Part shown: positions 24,491 to 33,965 of the stretch, piece after piece
Layout: the number at the start of each line of letters is the position of its first letter
How positions within the stretch are numbered: position 1 is the first letter of the stretch
NCBI RefSeq assembly: GCF_001507335.1
Contig: NZ_LMAH01000011.1
Span: 1 to 64,000 of the forward strand
From: Chryseobacterium sp. JAH
GTDB lineage: Bacteria > Bacteroidota > Bacteroidia > Flavobacteriales > Weeksellaceae
Direction of reading: 5' to 3'
Length of the DNA stretch: 64,000 bases
Position numbers and translations under genes: made by a program
Notes under the pieces: model-generated
What the model was told of the DNA's origin: nothing
Databases searched by the model: none
Seen by the model: only the letters and a program-made list of their open reading frames with translations

Positions 24491-27265
24491 ATGAAAAAAA
24501 TTTTATTATTGCTGTTCGTTGTTATCAACACGATAATTTTAAATGCACAAACGGTAAGCATCGACGGTAAGGTATCAAATTTTGAAAAGAAGCCGGTAGA
24601 AAACGCAACTATTTATCTTCTCAAGCAGAAAGATTCGTCTATTATCAACTATACTGCAACCAATCGTGAAGGAAAATTCTCTCTGAAAACAAACGAAATT
24701 AAAGAACCAACCGTTCTGAAAATTGATGCAGATAAACTACTTTCTTTCTCAAAAAACTATGAGACTATCGACAAATCTATTTCTCTGGGAGATATTGAAT
24801 TGGAGAAGAATACTGTTTTCAACATTGAAGAAGTGAAAATTTCTGTATCTCCTGTCAAAATTAAAAAGGATACGATTGAATTTAATGCCTCTGCGATCAA
24901 AGTTCGCCCTGACAGTAAAATAGAGGAACTCTTAAAGCAAATTCCGGGTGTCGAAATCAGTAATGAGGGCAAAATCACTGTTAACGGAAAAGAAGTTGAC
25001 CAAATCATGATCAACGGGAAACCTTTTTTCGATAAAGACGGAAAAATAGCTTTGCAGAATCTTCCGGCTGATATTATTAAAAATATTCAGTTTACAACAA
25101 CCAAAACAAAAGAGGAAGAGCTGAGTGGCAAAACTGCCAAATCAAATAATACCACGATCAATTTTAATATTGATGAGAAAAAAAACAAAGGTTTAATCTC
25201 AAGACTTACCATTGGCTACGGTTCAGATAAAAGATACGAAGGAAGCGGACTTTTAAGTTACTTTAAAAAAGACACCAAAATAAGTTTACTCGCATCATCC
25301 AACAACATCAATTCTCAGGGTTTTTCTAATGACGAGGTTTTCGACAGCATGGGTCACGGTAGAAATTCTTGGCTGATGCAGGGCGGAAGTGTGATAACTT
25401 CAGGCGGAACAACATATTACACTCAAGGTGGAAGTGGAAGTACCAAAGGAATTCAAAGATCTACAACAGTAGGTTTTAGTTACAGTGATAAATTGGCTGC
25501 AGATGCAGATTTAGACACTTTCAGTCTGATGCATTCTGACAGCAATCTTGAAACAAGATCTAAAGTTTCCAGAACGACCCTCCTTCCTGATTATACTCTG
25601 AAAACCAATTCTGAAAACAATGGTGAAAATGAAAACAGACAGTATAGCTTCGATACTTCAGTAAAAATAAAAATAGATTCTCTGACCAGTATTTATTTTT
25701 CACCTACTTTTTCCAGAACAGAGGGTTTTAATTTTAATGATTCAAAGTCGAGTACATTTAGAGATGACCTTCTTCTGAATGAAAGTAATTCGTACACCAG
25801 CACAGACTCTGAAAGTAATTCATTTGCTCCAAACATTTATTTCTCGAAAAAATTTAAGAAAAAAGGAAGGAGTGCATATGCAAATATGAACACGACAATT
25901 TCTGAATCGAAAAGAGACCAAATCAATAAATCTGAAACTTTATTTTATCAAACCAGCGAGCCTAATGACATCCGGAATCAGCTTTCTAAAAACAAAACTC
26001 AGACAAACAATTACAGATTCAGCGCAGGATATTCTGAACCACTTTCTGATTCAACGTCCATCAGTTTAAATCTAAATTATGAAAATAACATTGACAGAAA
26101 TCTCAGAGAAGTGAATGATTTTGATCAAAATATAGGAGAGTATTCTGTTTACAACATAGGATTATCTAACAGGATGGATCAAAAAATAGACAAAATAAGT
26201 CCGGAATTAGTCTATGAAATCAATAAGAACAAATTGAATTTGTGGGCTACTGTAGATCTTGACCTATCAAAAATGAGAGTAAATTCTTTATTTGACGGAA
26301 GCCGATATGATCTGGAGAAAAATTTCGCACTTCCCAATTACAGCATGAATCTGCAGTATCAGTTTTCACAAAACAAAAGGCTGAGTTTCTACAACAGCGC
26401 GCAATACACCATACCTACAGCAACACAGCTCACACCTTATGTAGATTTTGCAAATCCATTGATTGCGTATCAGGGAAATCCTAACCTGAAAAACTCTTGG
26501 AACAACCGTTCTTACCTGTACTTCAATAATTTTAATATGGTGAAAAATATTAGTTATTATGTGAATCTAAATTTCATCTACGGAAACAACGATGTGGTAA
26601 ACTATTCTTATTTTGATGATTCCGGAAAGCAGTTTGTGACTTATACCAATGTAAGTGGAAACAAAAATATTAACTTGGGAGGTGGTTTTTCTAAAACATT
26701 TAAATGGAAAGAAAATAAACTGACGCTCAACCCAAGATTCAACATGAGCTATAACTACAGCCGTGGGTTTATCAATGCTGTTCAATATACCAGCGATTCA
26801 TACTCTTTGAATCCAGGATTTAATGTAACGTATGAAATTAAAGATAAAATCACCGTAAAACCCTCTTACAGCTTAGGTTACAATTTCTCAGATTACACCA
26901 ATTATGATATTGGAAGAGTACATACTGCCAATCAAATTTTAAAACTTGAATTAACTAACTATATTTTTAAAACAAAACTCGTTATTGGCAATGATTTTGA
27001 ATACAACACGACGTCGAACATTGCACCCGGTTTCAAGAGAGATTTTTACTTCTGGAACACGAGCTTAGGGTATTCTTTTTTCAACAAACAGCTGACTGCA
27101 AAAGTGAAAGTATATGATATTCTTAATCAAAACCAAAGTGTGAGAAGAACCATTATGCCTGCGTACTTTGAAGACCGCGAAGACCTTATTTTAAAACGTT
27201 ATGTGATGTTTTCTTTATCGATGAAGCTGAATAAGTTTGCCGGCAAAAAGACAGGTACAAAGTAA
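24491..27265 (+). CDS. Outer membrane beta-barrel protein (TonB-receptor-like)
   Basis: From the chosen start the 924-residue product begins with a signal peptide (MKKILLLLFVVINTIILNAQ). Next comes a carboxypeptidase-regulatory-like domain (residues about 22-110; SIDGKVSNFEKKPVENATIY). A plug-like region follows (VRPDSKIEELLKQIPGVEIS, then GKPFFDKDGKIALQNLPADI). The long C-terminal part is made of alternating aromatic strands, as in the outer membrane beta-barrel family PF14905. These proteins are built like TonB-dependent receptors but without a known ligand. There is no SusD partner beside it. It is monocistronic with its own promoter. Confidence 0.88.
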   Translation: MKKILLLLFVVINTIILNAQTVSIDGKVSNFEKKPVENATIYLLKQKDSSIINYTATNREGKFSLKTNEIKEPTVLKIDADKLLSFSKNYETIDKSISLGDIELEKNTVFNIEEVKISVSPVKIKKDTIEFNASAIKVRPDSKIEELLKQIPGVEISNEGKITVNGKEVDQIMINGKPFFDKDGKIALQNLPADIIKNIQFTTTKTKEEELSGKTAKSNNTTINFNIDEKKNKGLISRLTIGYGSDKRYEGSGLLSYFKKDTKISLLASSNNINSQGFSNDEVFDSMGHGRNSWLMQGGSVITSGGTTYYTQGGSGSTKGIQRSTTVGFSYSDKLAADADLDTFSLMHSDSNLETRSKVSRTTLLPDYTLKTNSENNGENENRQYSFDTSVKIKIDSLTSIYFSPTFSRTEGFNFNDSKSSTFRDDLLLNESNSYTSTDSESNSFAPNIYFSKKFKKKGRSAYANMNTTISESKRDQINKSETLFYQTSEPNDIRNQLSKNKTQTNNYRFSAGYSEPLSDSTSISLNLNYENNIDRNLREVNDFDQNIGEYSVYNIGLSNRMDQKIDKISPELVYEINKNKLNLWATVDLDLSKMRVNSLFDGSRYDLEKNFALPNYSMNLQYQFSQNKRLSFYNSAQYTIPTATQLTPYVDFANPLIAYQGNPNLKNSWNNRSYLYFNNFNMVKNISYYVNLNFIYGNNDVVNYSYFDDSGKQFVTYTNVSGNKNINLGGGFSKTFKWKENKLTLNPRFNMSYNYSRGFINAVQYTSDSYSLNPGFNVTYEIKDKITVKPSYSLGYNFSDYTNYDIGRVHTANQILKLELTNYIFKTKLVIGNDFEYNTTSNIAPGFKRDFYFWNTSLGYSFFNKQLTAKVKVYDILNQNQSVRRTIMPAYFEDREDLILKRYVMFSLSMKLNKFAGKKTGTK

Positions 27266-27383
27266 GACCAAACCAACCTTTATATATTTGAAATGATCAG
27301 GAGAAATTCTGGTCATTTTCTTTTTTATTTAATTAAACTGAAGCATTTCTTTTTTATTAATAAATTAGCGGCAAATTTCAATT

Positions 27384-29243
27384 ATGAAGATACCTTTTTC
27401 TATTGTACTGATTTTCTTTTTTATTTTAGGAAAATCTCAAAACCAACTTCAGCCCGACAGCTTTGTGAAAGATAATTTCACCAAAAAAGAATTTTACATC
27501 ACGATGCGTGACGGCATCAAACTGTTTACCATTGCCTATATCCCTAAAGATATTTCAAACAAGCAAAAATATCCTTTTTTGATGCAGAGAACCTGCTACA
27601 GCATTGCGCCGTATGGTGAAAATGAATACAGAACCAAACTCGGTCCGAATCAATATTTAATGAAAGACAAATACATTTTTGTATTTCAGGATGTGCGAGG
27701 AAGATATATGAGTGAGGGAACATTCACTAATATGACGCCACAGGTTGAGCGCAAAACCAAAAAAGATATCGATGAAAGCACCGATACTTATGACACGATT
27801 GACTGGCTGATCAAAAATATCAAAGACAATAACGGAAAAGTAGGACAATACGGAACCTCATATCCCGGATTCTATACGGCTGTAGGAACTTTGGCGCAAC
27901 ATCCGGCATTAGTGGCTTCTTCACCACAAGCTCCGATTTCAGATTTCTGGAATGATGATTTCCTTCACAACGGAAAATTTATGTTGGGTTATTTTAGGAC
28001 GTTTCCTGTATTTGGAGTTCAGAAAACCAAACCCGAACAAAAAGCTTGGTACTCTGATTCGATGATTAAATCTACCTCAGAAGACGGTTTAAAATTTTAC
28101 AGAGAATTAGGAACTTTGAAAGATGCTTATGAAAAATATTACAAAGATAATTTCTTCATGACCGAAATTATGAACCATCCGAATTATGATGATTACTGGC
28201 AGAAAAGAAATCTTTTACCTCATCTTAAAAACATCAATCATGCAGTAATGACCGTTGGCGGTTGGTACGATGCCGAAGATCTTTCAGGACCATTAAATAT
28301 TTATAAAACCATAGAAAAAACAAGTCCGAAAGCTAAAAACACAATTGTAATGGGTCCTTTCTCACATGGAGCTTGGGCTTACGAGCAGGGAAAACATTTC
28401 CACAATGAAATTTATTTTGGAGACAGTATTGCAACTTACTATCAGAAAAATATAGAGACCAAATTTTTTAATCATTATTTAAAAGGAAATACAAAACAGG
28501 ACGCAGGTTTACCCGAAGCAGTACTGTATGACACTGGAGCGAAAGAATGGAAAGAATTTGCACAGTATCCTCCAAAAAATGCACAGAAAGTCAATTTCTA
28601 TTTAGCTGAAGGAACTTTAAAAAGCACTGCAGGACAAGGCTCTTCAGAATATTACAGCGACCCGAACAATCCTGTATTAAGTTCAGATAATCTAAAAGAC
28701 TTTAATGGATTTACTCCAAGAAATTACATGTCAGAAGATCAGCGATTTGCTGTGGGAAGACCAGATGTGTTGACGTTCACGACCGATGTTTTGACAGAAG
28801 ATATGGCATTCGCTGGTGAAATTTTAGCGAAACTAAATATTGCTTCCACTTCAACCGATGCAGATTTTGCTGTTAAATTAGTCGATGTGTATCCTGAAGA
28901 TTTCAAGCCGACAGAAAAGAAAGAAGGTGTGCTTTACGGAAATTACCATCAAATGGTAAGAAGCGAAATAATGCCTGCACGATTCAGAAATTCGAGAGAA
29001 AGACCTGAAGCTTTGGTTGCAAATCAAAAGACTGCAGTGAATTTCAGATTGCAGGATGTTGTTCATACATTTAAAAAAGGTCACAAAATTCAAATTCAGA
29101 TTTCTTCGACATGGTTTCCTCTTTTCTCGGTAAATCCTCAGAAGTTCTTAGCTAATCCAAATATGGCTACGAAAGAAGACTACACGAAAGCTTTTATTAA
29201 AGTTTTTGAGGATTCTGCGATCGAAGTTGAGATTTTGAAATAA
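27384..29243 (+). CDS. CocE/NonD family secreted hydrolase
   Basis: The 619-residue alpha/beta hydrolase has a signal peptide (MKIPFSIVLIFFFILGKSQ). It belongs to the X-Pro dipeptidyl-peptidase S15/CocE family. The nucleophile is Ser159 in GQYGTSYPGFY, the acid Asp296 in GGWYDAEDLSGPL and the base His328 in GPFSHGAW. These are followed by the C-terminal jelly-roll domain seen in glutaryl-7-ACA acylases and cocaine esterase. It likely hydrolyses an ester or amide, or acts on peptides in the periplasm or outside. The natural substrate is unknown. A terminator follows at 29273. Confidence 0.92.
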   Translation: MKIPFSIVLIFFFILGKSQNQLQPDSFVKDNFTKKEFYITMRDGIKLFTIAYIPKDISNKQKYPFLMQRTCYSIAPYGENEYRTKLGPNQYLMKDKYIFVFQDVRGRYMSEGTFTNMTPQVERKTKKDIDESTDTYDTIDWLIKNIKDNNGKVGQYGTSYPGFYTAVGTLAQHPALVASSPQAPISDFWNDDFLHNGKFMLGYFRTFPVFGVQKTKPEQKAWYSDSMIKSTSEDGLKFYRELGTLKDAYEKYYKDNFFMTEIMNHPNYDDYWQKRNLLPHLKNINHAVMTVGGWYDAEDLSGPLNIYKTIEKTSPKAKNTIVMGPFSHGAWAYEQGKHFHNEIYFGDSIATYYQKNIETKFFNHYLKGNTKQDAGLPEAVLYDTGAKEWKEFAQYPPKNAQKVNFYLAEGTLKSTAGQGSSEYYSDPNNPVLSSDNLKDFNGFTPRNYMSEDQRFAVGRPDVLTFTTDVLTEDMAFAGEILAKLNIASTSTDADFAVKLVDVYPEDFKPTEKKEGVLYGNYHQMVRSEIMPARFRNSRERPEALVANQKTAVNFRLQDVVHTFKKGHKIQIQISSTWFPLFSVNPQKFLANPNMATKEDYTKAFIKVFEDSAIEVEILK

Positions 29244-29272
29244 TTTAGATTTTAGATTGAAATTAAATAATG

Positions 29273-29308
29273 AGTCCGTTTCACCAATGGTGACAACGGA
29301 CTTTTTTT
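29273..29308 (+). terminator. Terminator of the CocE-type gene
   Basis: agtccgtt / aacggact with an inner tcacc / ggtga stem is followed by seven T, 30 bases after the stop codon. Confidence 0.88.
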
Positions 29309-29395
29309 ATGACTTTTCTCAAATCTGCTGCCGCGAAGATAGATTTTCAAATAAAATAACCATTAATAAAGTGCTTAGTTTGAGAAAAACTCTTT

Positions 29396-30004
29396 TTATT
29401 CCTCAATCGTTCTGAAAGTCAAATTGACTCTTGGGCTTTTTACTTTTGTGGTTGGTGGAAGTCTGTGTAGCCAGTTTTCCTGAGTGGTACCTTTCATCAC
29501 CAATAAACTTCCATTTTCGAGCATAACATCGATTCTTTCTTTGGATAATTTATGCTTAAAAGAAAATTTGCGCTCTGCTCCGAAAGTCAATGATGCGATG
29601 GCTCCATTTTTTTTCAAATCCTTTTCGCCATCACTATGGTACGCCATTCCTTCGCTTCCGTCGTGGTATAAATTGAGCAGGCAAGAATTGTAGGTTTCGC
29701 CTGAAACTTGTTCGCATTTTTGTTTTAAAGCGATTAATTCCGAAGTCCAAATTCTAGCATATTTTGTCCTGTTCGAATAAGTATATTCAAATTCTTTCTC
29801 ACCAAACCAAGCAACTTTACGCTTAGTAATAATCAGCTGACCAAAAATAACCGCTTCATCATTTTCCCATGGAGTTTCATTAAATAAATACTGATAATAT
29901 TTCTCACATTCTTCATCGGAAAAAATCTTACCGTAGTAATCAGCATTTCCGCCTTTAGGAAGTATATTGATAGGAAAATCTTGTATTTCGTCGAAAAGAG
30001 TCAT
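29396..30004 (-). CDS. alkB: AlkB-type DNA/RNA alkylation repair dioxygenase
   Basis: This 202-residue Fe(II)/2-oxoglutarate oxygenase removes methyl groups from damaged bases by oxidation. The iron ligands are His123 and Asp125 in GMAYHSDGE and His180 in NWLHRLP. The oxoglutarate-binding Arg lies in the strand PRVNLTFR. The conserved SLTFGAERKFSFKHK and SLLVMKGTTQENWLHR segments match the AlkB family in its ALKBH2/3-like bacterial form. It is followed by a row of small exported proteins on the same strand. It could act on DNA or RNA; the sequence does not distinguish. Confidence 0.93.
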   Translation of the reverse strand: MTLFDEIQDFPINILPKGGNADYYGKIFSDEECEKYYQYLFNETPWENDEAVIFGQLIITKRKVAWFGEKEFEYTYSNRTKYARIWTSELIALKQKCEQVSGETYNSCLLNLYHDGSEGMAYHSDGEKDLKKNGAIASLTFGAERKFSFKHKLSKERIDVMLENGSLLVMKGTTQENWLHRLPPTTKVKSPRVNLTFRTIEE

Positions 30005-30053
30005 ATTTTAATCAGGATAAAAATTAGTACTTTATTATTATAGGGATAATCAT

Positions 30054-30563
30054 TTATTTTAAAACGATAATGGGTGAGTAGTTCCTCTCAAAATTATTTA
30101 AAATTTTAGAAAATTGTTTGTCCTTCTCAGGTTGAATCCATCCAAAATCAGAACTCTGTAACCCTTCACTTTCACCGTCAGAAATAATTAAAGTTTTAAA
30201 AACGCATTGATTATTTCTGTAGAAATATATCTCATTTTGAACTGTTGCTACATCAGCTCCTGTGTATGTGTATTCCGTTGTGAGAAATTCATTTATTAGA
30301 GAATGATTCGTTGTGGTAAAGACTTTTCCAAATTTATAATCATCAGCTACATCATTTCTGTCATTAACTATGAAAACTAATTTGCAGTTTTCATCAATTT
30401 TTATATTTAATTTTTCGCTAAAATTAAATTTCTCACCTTTTCTTAGCTTTTGAAGACGCGCCTCTCCTTTGTACGTATTTTGATCAATAATGATCGGAAA
30501 TTCAGTCAAATACAAGAATACCAGAGTGAAAATGAACGCTGAAAGTATTATTAATTTTCTCAT
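30054..30563 (-). CDS. Membrane-anchored or exported protein, unknown
   Basis: The 169-residue product has one N-terminal hydrophobic segment (residues 4-22; LIILSAFIFTLVFLYLTEF), which could be a signal or anchor. A polar domain follows, with strands such as NIKIDENCKLVFIVNDRN and EIYFYRNNQCVFKTLIISDG. No family is recognised. It lies 49 bases upstream of alkB in transcription order and 64 bases after the lipoprotein gene at 30628-31035, all on the minus strand. Confidence 0.65.
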   Translation of the reverse strand: MRKLIILSAFIFTLVFLYLTEFPIIIDQNTYKGEARLQKLRKGEKFNFSEKLNIKIDENCKLVFIVNDRNDVADDYKFGKVFTTTNHSLINEFLTTEYTYTGADVATVQNEIYFYRNNQCVFKTLIISDGESEGLQSSDFGWIQPEKDKQFSKILNNFERNYSPIIVLK

Positions 30564-30627
30564 AAGAATATACTAAAAACCAAAATAAATATATTGTGAT
30601 TTCAAATTTAATGACAAAATATCGTGT

Positions 30628-31035
30628 TCAACTTATACAATCCTTTACCCAACATCTTTTTGAGATATGCATTAACTTTAAAATTTTTCTTGTTAATTCT
30701 TCATTCCGTACATATTTACCTACTCCCACTCTGTATACAATGCCATTTGAGTACGTGAAAATCATATCAATCTTTTTCCCATTCAAAAATATGGCTATAT
30801 CTCCATAATGATGGCTGATCATTATATCTTCTCCTTCCTGAAAATTATTGATTGTTTCACAAATAAATATTCGATCTCTACTGTTAACGTCCAAGTAGTC
30901 TACTCCTCCGTTTTCTGCATACCATCTGTTTTCGAGATGAATATCTGATTTATCACAATCAACAATAGTTTTTCCGCATCCAGCCAGAAAACAGAGAGGA
31001 AATATAAATAGTAGAAAAATAAGTTTCAGTTTCAT
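30628..31035 (-). CDS. Lipoprotein of unknown function
   Basis: The 135-residue product has a classic lipoprotein signal with the lipobox FLAGC at Cys20. The mature part has a beta-rich look (DIMISHHYGDIAIFLNGKKI, GIVYRVGVGKYV) and four further Cys residues that might form disulfides (DCDKSD, ICETI, RCWVKDC). No family is recognised. It starts 8 bases after the SH3-like protein gene, so it probably shares a transcript with it and prmA. Confidence 0.7.
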   Translation of the reverse strand: MKLKLIFLLFIFPLCFLAGCGKTIVDCDKSDIHLENRWYAENGGVDYLDVNSRDRIFICETINNFQEGEDIMISHHYGDIAIFLNGKKIDMIFTYSNGIVYRVGVGKYVRNEELTRKILKLMHISKRCWVKDCIS

Positions 31036-31043
31036 CTTTAAGT

Positions 31044-31880
31044 TTATTTCAACTTAAATGAATTTCCGTTCCAATGATAAATTTTAGACAACCTTTTGGT
31101 TTTCTCCTTATCGTTTTCATCTTTCTCCATTTCTTCCATTTTAAAAATAAAAGCATTCGAAATTCCTCCATTATCGTTTGGAAAAATAAATTCTTCGCTG
31201 TGATGATAGATATCGGCATCTCCAACGTTCATTAATTGTGGGAGTGCAATCAGTTTTTTATTGGTAAAGAGAATATATTGATCATACCCTGCAATTCCGC
31301 AGGCTTCACCCGACACCGTAGCTTTTAGGGTAAAATCTACATTGCGAAGTTTGTGATTGCTTTCAATAGTGAAAGTTCCATAACTTAAACTTTCGCCTAA
31401 GCCTGTTTCAAAGAAAACCTCATCGACTAAGGCATTTCCTTCAAATGCCTTTACACTTGCTATATTCTGTTTGTAGTTTTGATTAAACTTTTTATCCTTT
31501 TTCTCCACCGTTTTTGAAATTCCAAAAAGAAAATCATGCCCATTTTTATTTCTGTAGCCGATACAAAGATTGGCGCCCCAGATATACCCTTCTACACTTT
31601 GATTGTTTTTCTGGTATGATATTTTATACCAATTTGAACTTCTTTCACCCAATTGTAAAACAGTTTCATCTTTTTTGATGATTGATACCTGATGATTTGA
31701 CGGTAAAGAATCTACTATTTTGGAAGTTACCTTGGGCTCTTGTCGTACTCTGGTGAAATCTGTGAAAATCTTCTGCGTTTTGTTTTCCTCAAAATTAAAA
31801 ACACCATTGGCATACACTGCTTCCTGTGCAGAAGACAGTTGAAGAACAAACAGAAAAACAGTGATTAAAAGAGATTTCAT
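31044..31880 (-). CDS. Secreted SH3b-domain protein
   Basis: I use the ATG at 31880, which gives a signal peptide (MKSLLITVFLFVLQLSSAQ). Its ATG overlaps the prmA stop as ATGA, so translation is probably coupled. The 278-residue product carries a bacterial SH3-like domain at about residues 35-110 (TRVRQEPKVTSKIVDSLP, then SNWYKISY and GYIWGANLC). A larger beta-rich part follows (SYGTFTIESNHKLRNVDFTL and so on). SH3b domains often bind cell wall or proteins. A periplasmic role is inferred from the signal; the rest is not recognised. Confidence 0.78.
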   Translation of the reverse strand: MKSLLITVFLFVLQLSSAQEAVYANGVFNFEENKTQKIFTDFTRVRQEPKVTSKIVDSLPSNHQVSIIKKDETVLQLGERSSNWYKISYQKNNQSVEGYIWGANLCIGYRNKNGHDFLFGISKTVEKKDKKFNQNYKQNIASVKAFEGNALVDEVFFETGLGESLSYGTFTIESNHKLRNVDFTLKATVSGEACGIAGYDQYILFTNKKLIALPQLMNVGDADIYHHSEEFIFPNDNGGISNAFIFKMEEMEKDENDKEKTKRLSKIYHWNGNSFKLK

Positions 31881-32722
31881 GATTTGTAATTTAAATTTTT
31901 TTCCAAGAGTAAACTCACCCATTCTTCACGCTGCAATTTCTTTTTCAGTTCTAACTTATTTTCTTTGCAAACTTCCAGAATATCATCCACATCAAAGAAA
32001 CATAAACCTGAAAGCAGTAATTTTCCGCCATCATTCAACACAGAAACATACGTTGGAATATCTGAAATCAAAATATTTCTGTTGATATTGGCTAAAATAA
32101 TATCGTAGTTGTCATTTCCTAAATTATTTGCTGTTCCCAGTTCGATATCCAATTCGACATGGTTTCTCACGGCATTTTCCTTAGAATTTTCTACTGACCA
32201 TTCATCGATATCTATCGCTTTGGTTTCGCCTGCACCGATTTGTTTTGCATAAATTGCCAACACTGAAGTTCCGCAACCCATATCTAAAACTTTTTTTCCG
32301 TTGAAATCAATATCCATCATCTGCTGAATCATTAGATGTGTCGTCGGGTGATGTCCGGTTCCGAAAGACATTTTTGGCTGAATAACAATTTCGTGCATAC
32401 CGGGAACTGAATCGTGAAATTCTGCTCTGATCAAAACTTTATCGTCGATATTGATCGGTTCAAAATTCTTTTCCCATTCTTCGTTCCAATTGATATTAGG
32501 CATTTCGGTGAACGTATATTCAATTTTCACCTCTTCATTTTGTAAAAGTGGTAAAGCTTTCAAGTCTTCTTCTTTGAAAAGATCTTTCTGAATATATCCT
32601 AAAATACCGTGAATTTCTTCTGTAAAACTGTCGAAACCTATCTCTATAAGTTCGGCCATTAATATATCACTCCAAGGCTGAAGCGGAGAAATTTTGAAAT
32701 CGAATTCTAAATAATTTTGCAT
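31877..32722 (-). CDS. prmA: Ribosomal protein L11 methyltransferase
   Basis: PrmA trimethylates lysines and the N-terminal amine of ribosomal protein L11 with S-adenosylmethionine. The 281-residue product has the N-terminal L11-recognition domain (about residues 1-110) and the methyltransferase fold with motif I LDMGCGTSVLAIYAKQ. Upstream of it is the family motif KMSFGTGHHPTTHL, and NINRNIL follows later. In E. coli it is cytoplasmic and nonessential. It is the first gene of a run to 30054 that includes coupled secreted proteins, an unrelated cargo. Confidence 0.95.
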   Translation of the reverse strand: MQNYLEFDFKISPLQPWSDILMAELIEIGFDSFTEEIHGILGYIQKDLFKEEDLKALPLLQNEEVKIEYTFTEMPNINWNEEWEKNFEPINIDDKVLIRAEFHDSVPGMHEIVIQPKMSFGTGHHPTTHLMIQQMMDIDFNGKKVLDMGCGTSVLAIYAKQIGAGETKAIDIDEWSVENSKENAVRNHVELDIELGTANNLGNDNYDIILANINRNILISDIPTYVSVLNDGGKLLLSGLCFFDVDDILEVCKENKLELKKKLQREEWVSLLLEKNLNYKS

Positions 32723-33104
32723 GTGAATAATTTATTGCAAAAATAAAGAATTAACATCATATTTCTGCCTGTTCGTATGAACGATATACCATTACGCGAA
32801 GTCGAAATGTGTAATTTTTAAAACGAAGCACGAGGTTTTTTTAAACTGCACTATATATTTCTTTCGCAAAAACTTTTCACTCAGTTAAGATCGCATAATT
32901 ACAATCAAGTTGGTTACCTTGTTATAATCTATGTGATTCTTATTTAATGTACGTTTTGGCTAAAGCTCATTTAATAGCACAAAGAAAAAGCGGGCTAAAG
33001 CCCGCTTCCCTTTATTTTATAATTTGCGTGAAAGTTATCATTGTTTTGTAACTGCCACATCTTTTTCTTTCACAAAACTTCACTTGTTAAGAGACAAGGA
33101 ATTC
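32723..33104. other. Intergenic region with a palindrome
   Basis: This 382-base gap between two minus-strand genes holds no supported gene. It contains a perfect palindromic element (aagcgggct aa agcccgctt, 32988-33007) with a very short loop. A related gctaaagctcat string lies just upstream. There is no strong T-tract on either side, so it looks more like a dispersed palindrome than a terminator. The prmA promoter must lie near 32725-32760. Confidence 0.4.
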
Positions 33105-33818
33105 TTATGGATTTGTTGAGAAAATAGAACCGTTTGCAATTAACGCACGTCTGTTCATTTTCAAAATATCTCTTACCCATTCTGCGAAATCTTCCGGCTG
33201 AAGAACCTTATCGGGATTCCCATCTGTTAAACCACCTTCGATTGACATATCGGAAGCAATTGTACTGGGTGTCAAAGTTACAACGCGGATGTTTTGTTTT
33301 CTCCATTCTGCCATCATCGATTGTGATAATGAAACAACCGCTGCTTTTGATGCTGCATAAGCCGACATATTTGGGCCGCCCTTCAACCCAGCAGTCGAAG
33401 CGACGTTGATGATATCACCTTCTCCTCTTTCTTTCAGGAAAGGATAAACAGTTTTTGCTGCATAATATACTCCGAAAAGATTGGTCTTAATAACTTGTTC
33501 CCAAACTTCAGAAGACATTTCTTCGATTGAACCGAAATCTCCAATCCCTGCATTATTGATAAGAATATCGATTCCACCTAGTTGTGTTGCCAATGATTCT
33601 ATTCCTGCTTTTACGTGAATTTCATTATCTATACTGAAAACGGCGTAAGATGAATTCACGCCCAATTTTTTAATTTCTTCAACGGTCATTTTAAGGTTTT
33701 CCTCATTTCTACCAGTGATCCCAACGTTTACTCCTTCCTGAGCAAGAATTAAAGCAACTGCTTTTCCAAGACCTCTTCCCCCTCCTGTAATGACGGCATT
33801 TTTTCCTTGTAAGTTCAT
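33105..33818 (-). CDS. Short-chain dehydrogenase/reductase (3-ketoacyl-ACP reductase-like)
   Basis: The 237-residue classical SDR uses NAD(P)H. The nucleotide loop TGGGRGLG (residues 11-18) and NNAG (88-91) are present. The catalytic residues are Ser141 in NVASTAG and the Tyr154/Lys158 pair in MSAYAASKAA. It resembles FabG but lacks its usual C-terminal substrate signature and ends in IFSTNP, so it may act on other ketones or alcohols. It stands alone; no fatty-acid genes surround it. Assignment to family is firm, to substrate is not. Confidence 0.9.
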   Translation of the reverse strand: MNLQGKNAVITGGGRGLGKAVALILAQEGVNVGITGRNEENLKMTVEEIKKLGVNSSYAVFSIDNEIHVKAGIESLATQLGGIDILINNAGIGDFGSIEEMSSEVWEQVIKTNLFGVYYAAKTVYPFLKERGEGDIINVASTAGLKGGPNMSAYAASKAAVVSLSQSMMAEWRKQNIRVVTLTPSTIASDMSIEGGLTDGNPDKVLQPEDFAEWVRDILKMNRRALIANGSIFSTNP

Positions 33819-33920
33819 TCAATTAATTTTGATGCTGCAAATTTACGAAACCTTTTTTTTAAACAACCGTTTATGATTTTGATTTAACTTAATATAATCA
33901 TTAGGAAATTCTATATAACA

Positions 33921-33946
33921 AAACCAGCCTACAAGTAAGCTGGTTT
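33921..33946 (-). terminator. Terminator of the SusCD-phosphoesterase operon
   Basis: aaaccagc / gctggttt with inner pairs lies 20 bases past the metallophosphoesterase stop on the minus strand and runs into tttt. Confidence 0.7.
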
Positions 33947-33965
33947 CTGAAAGTAAAAATTAAAA

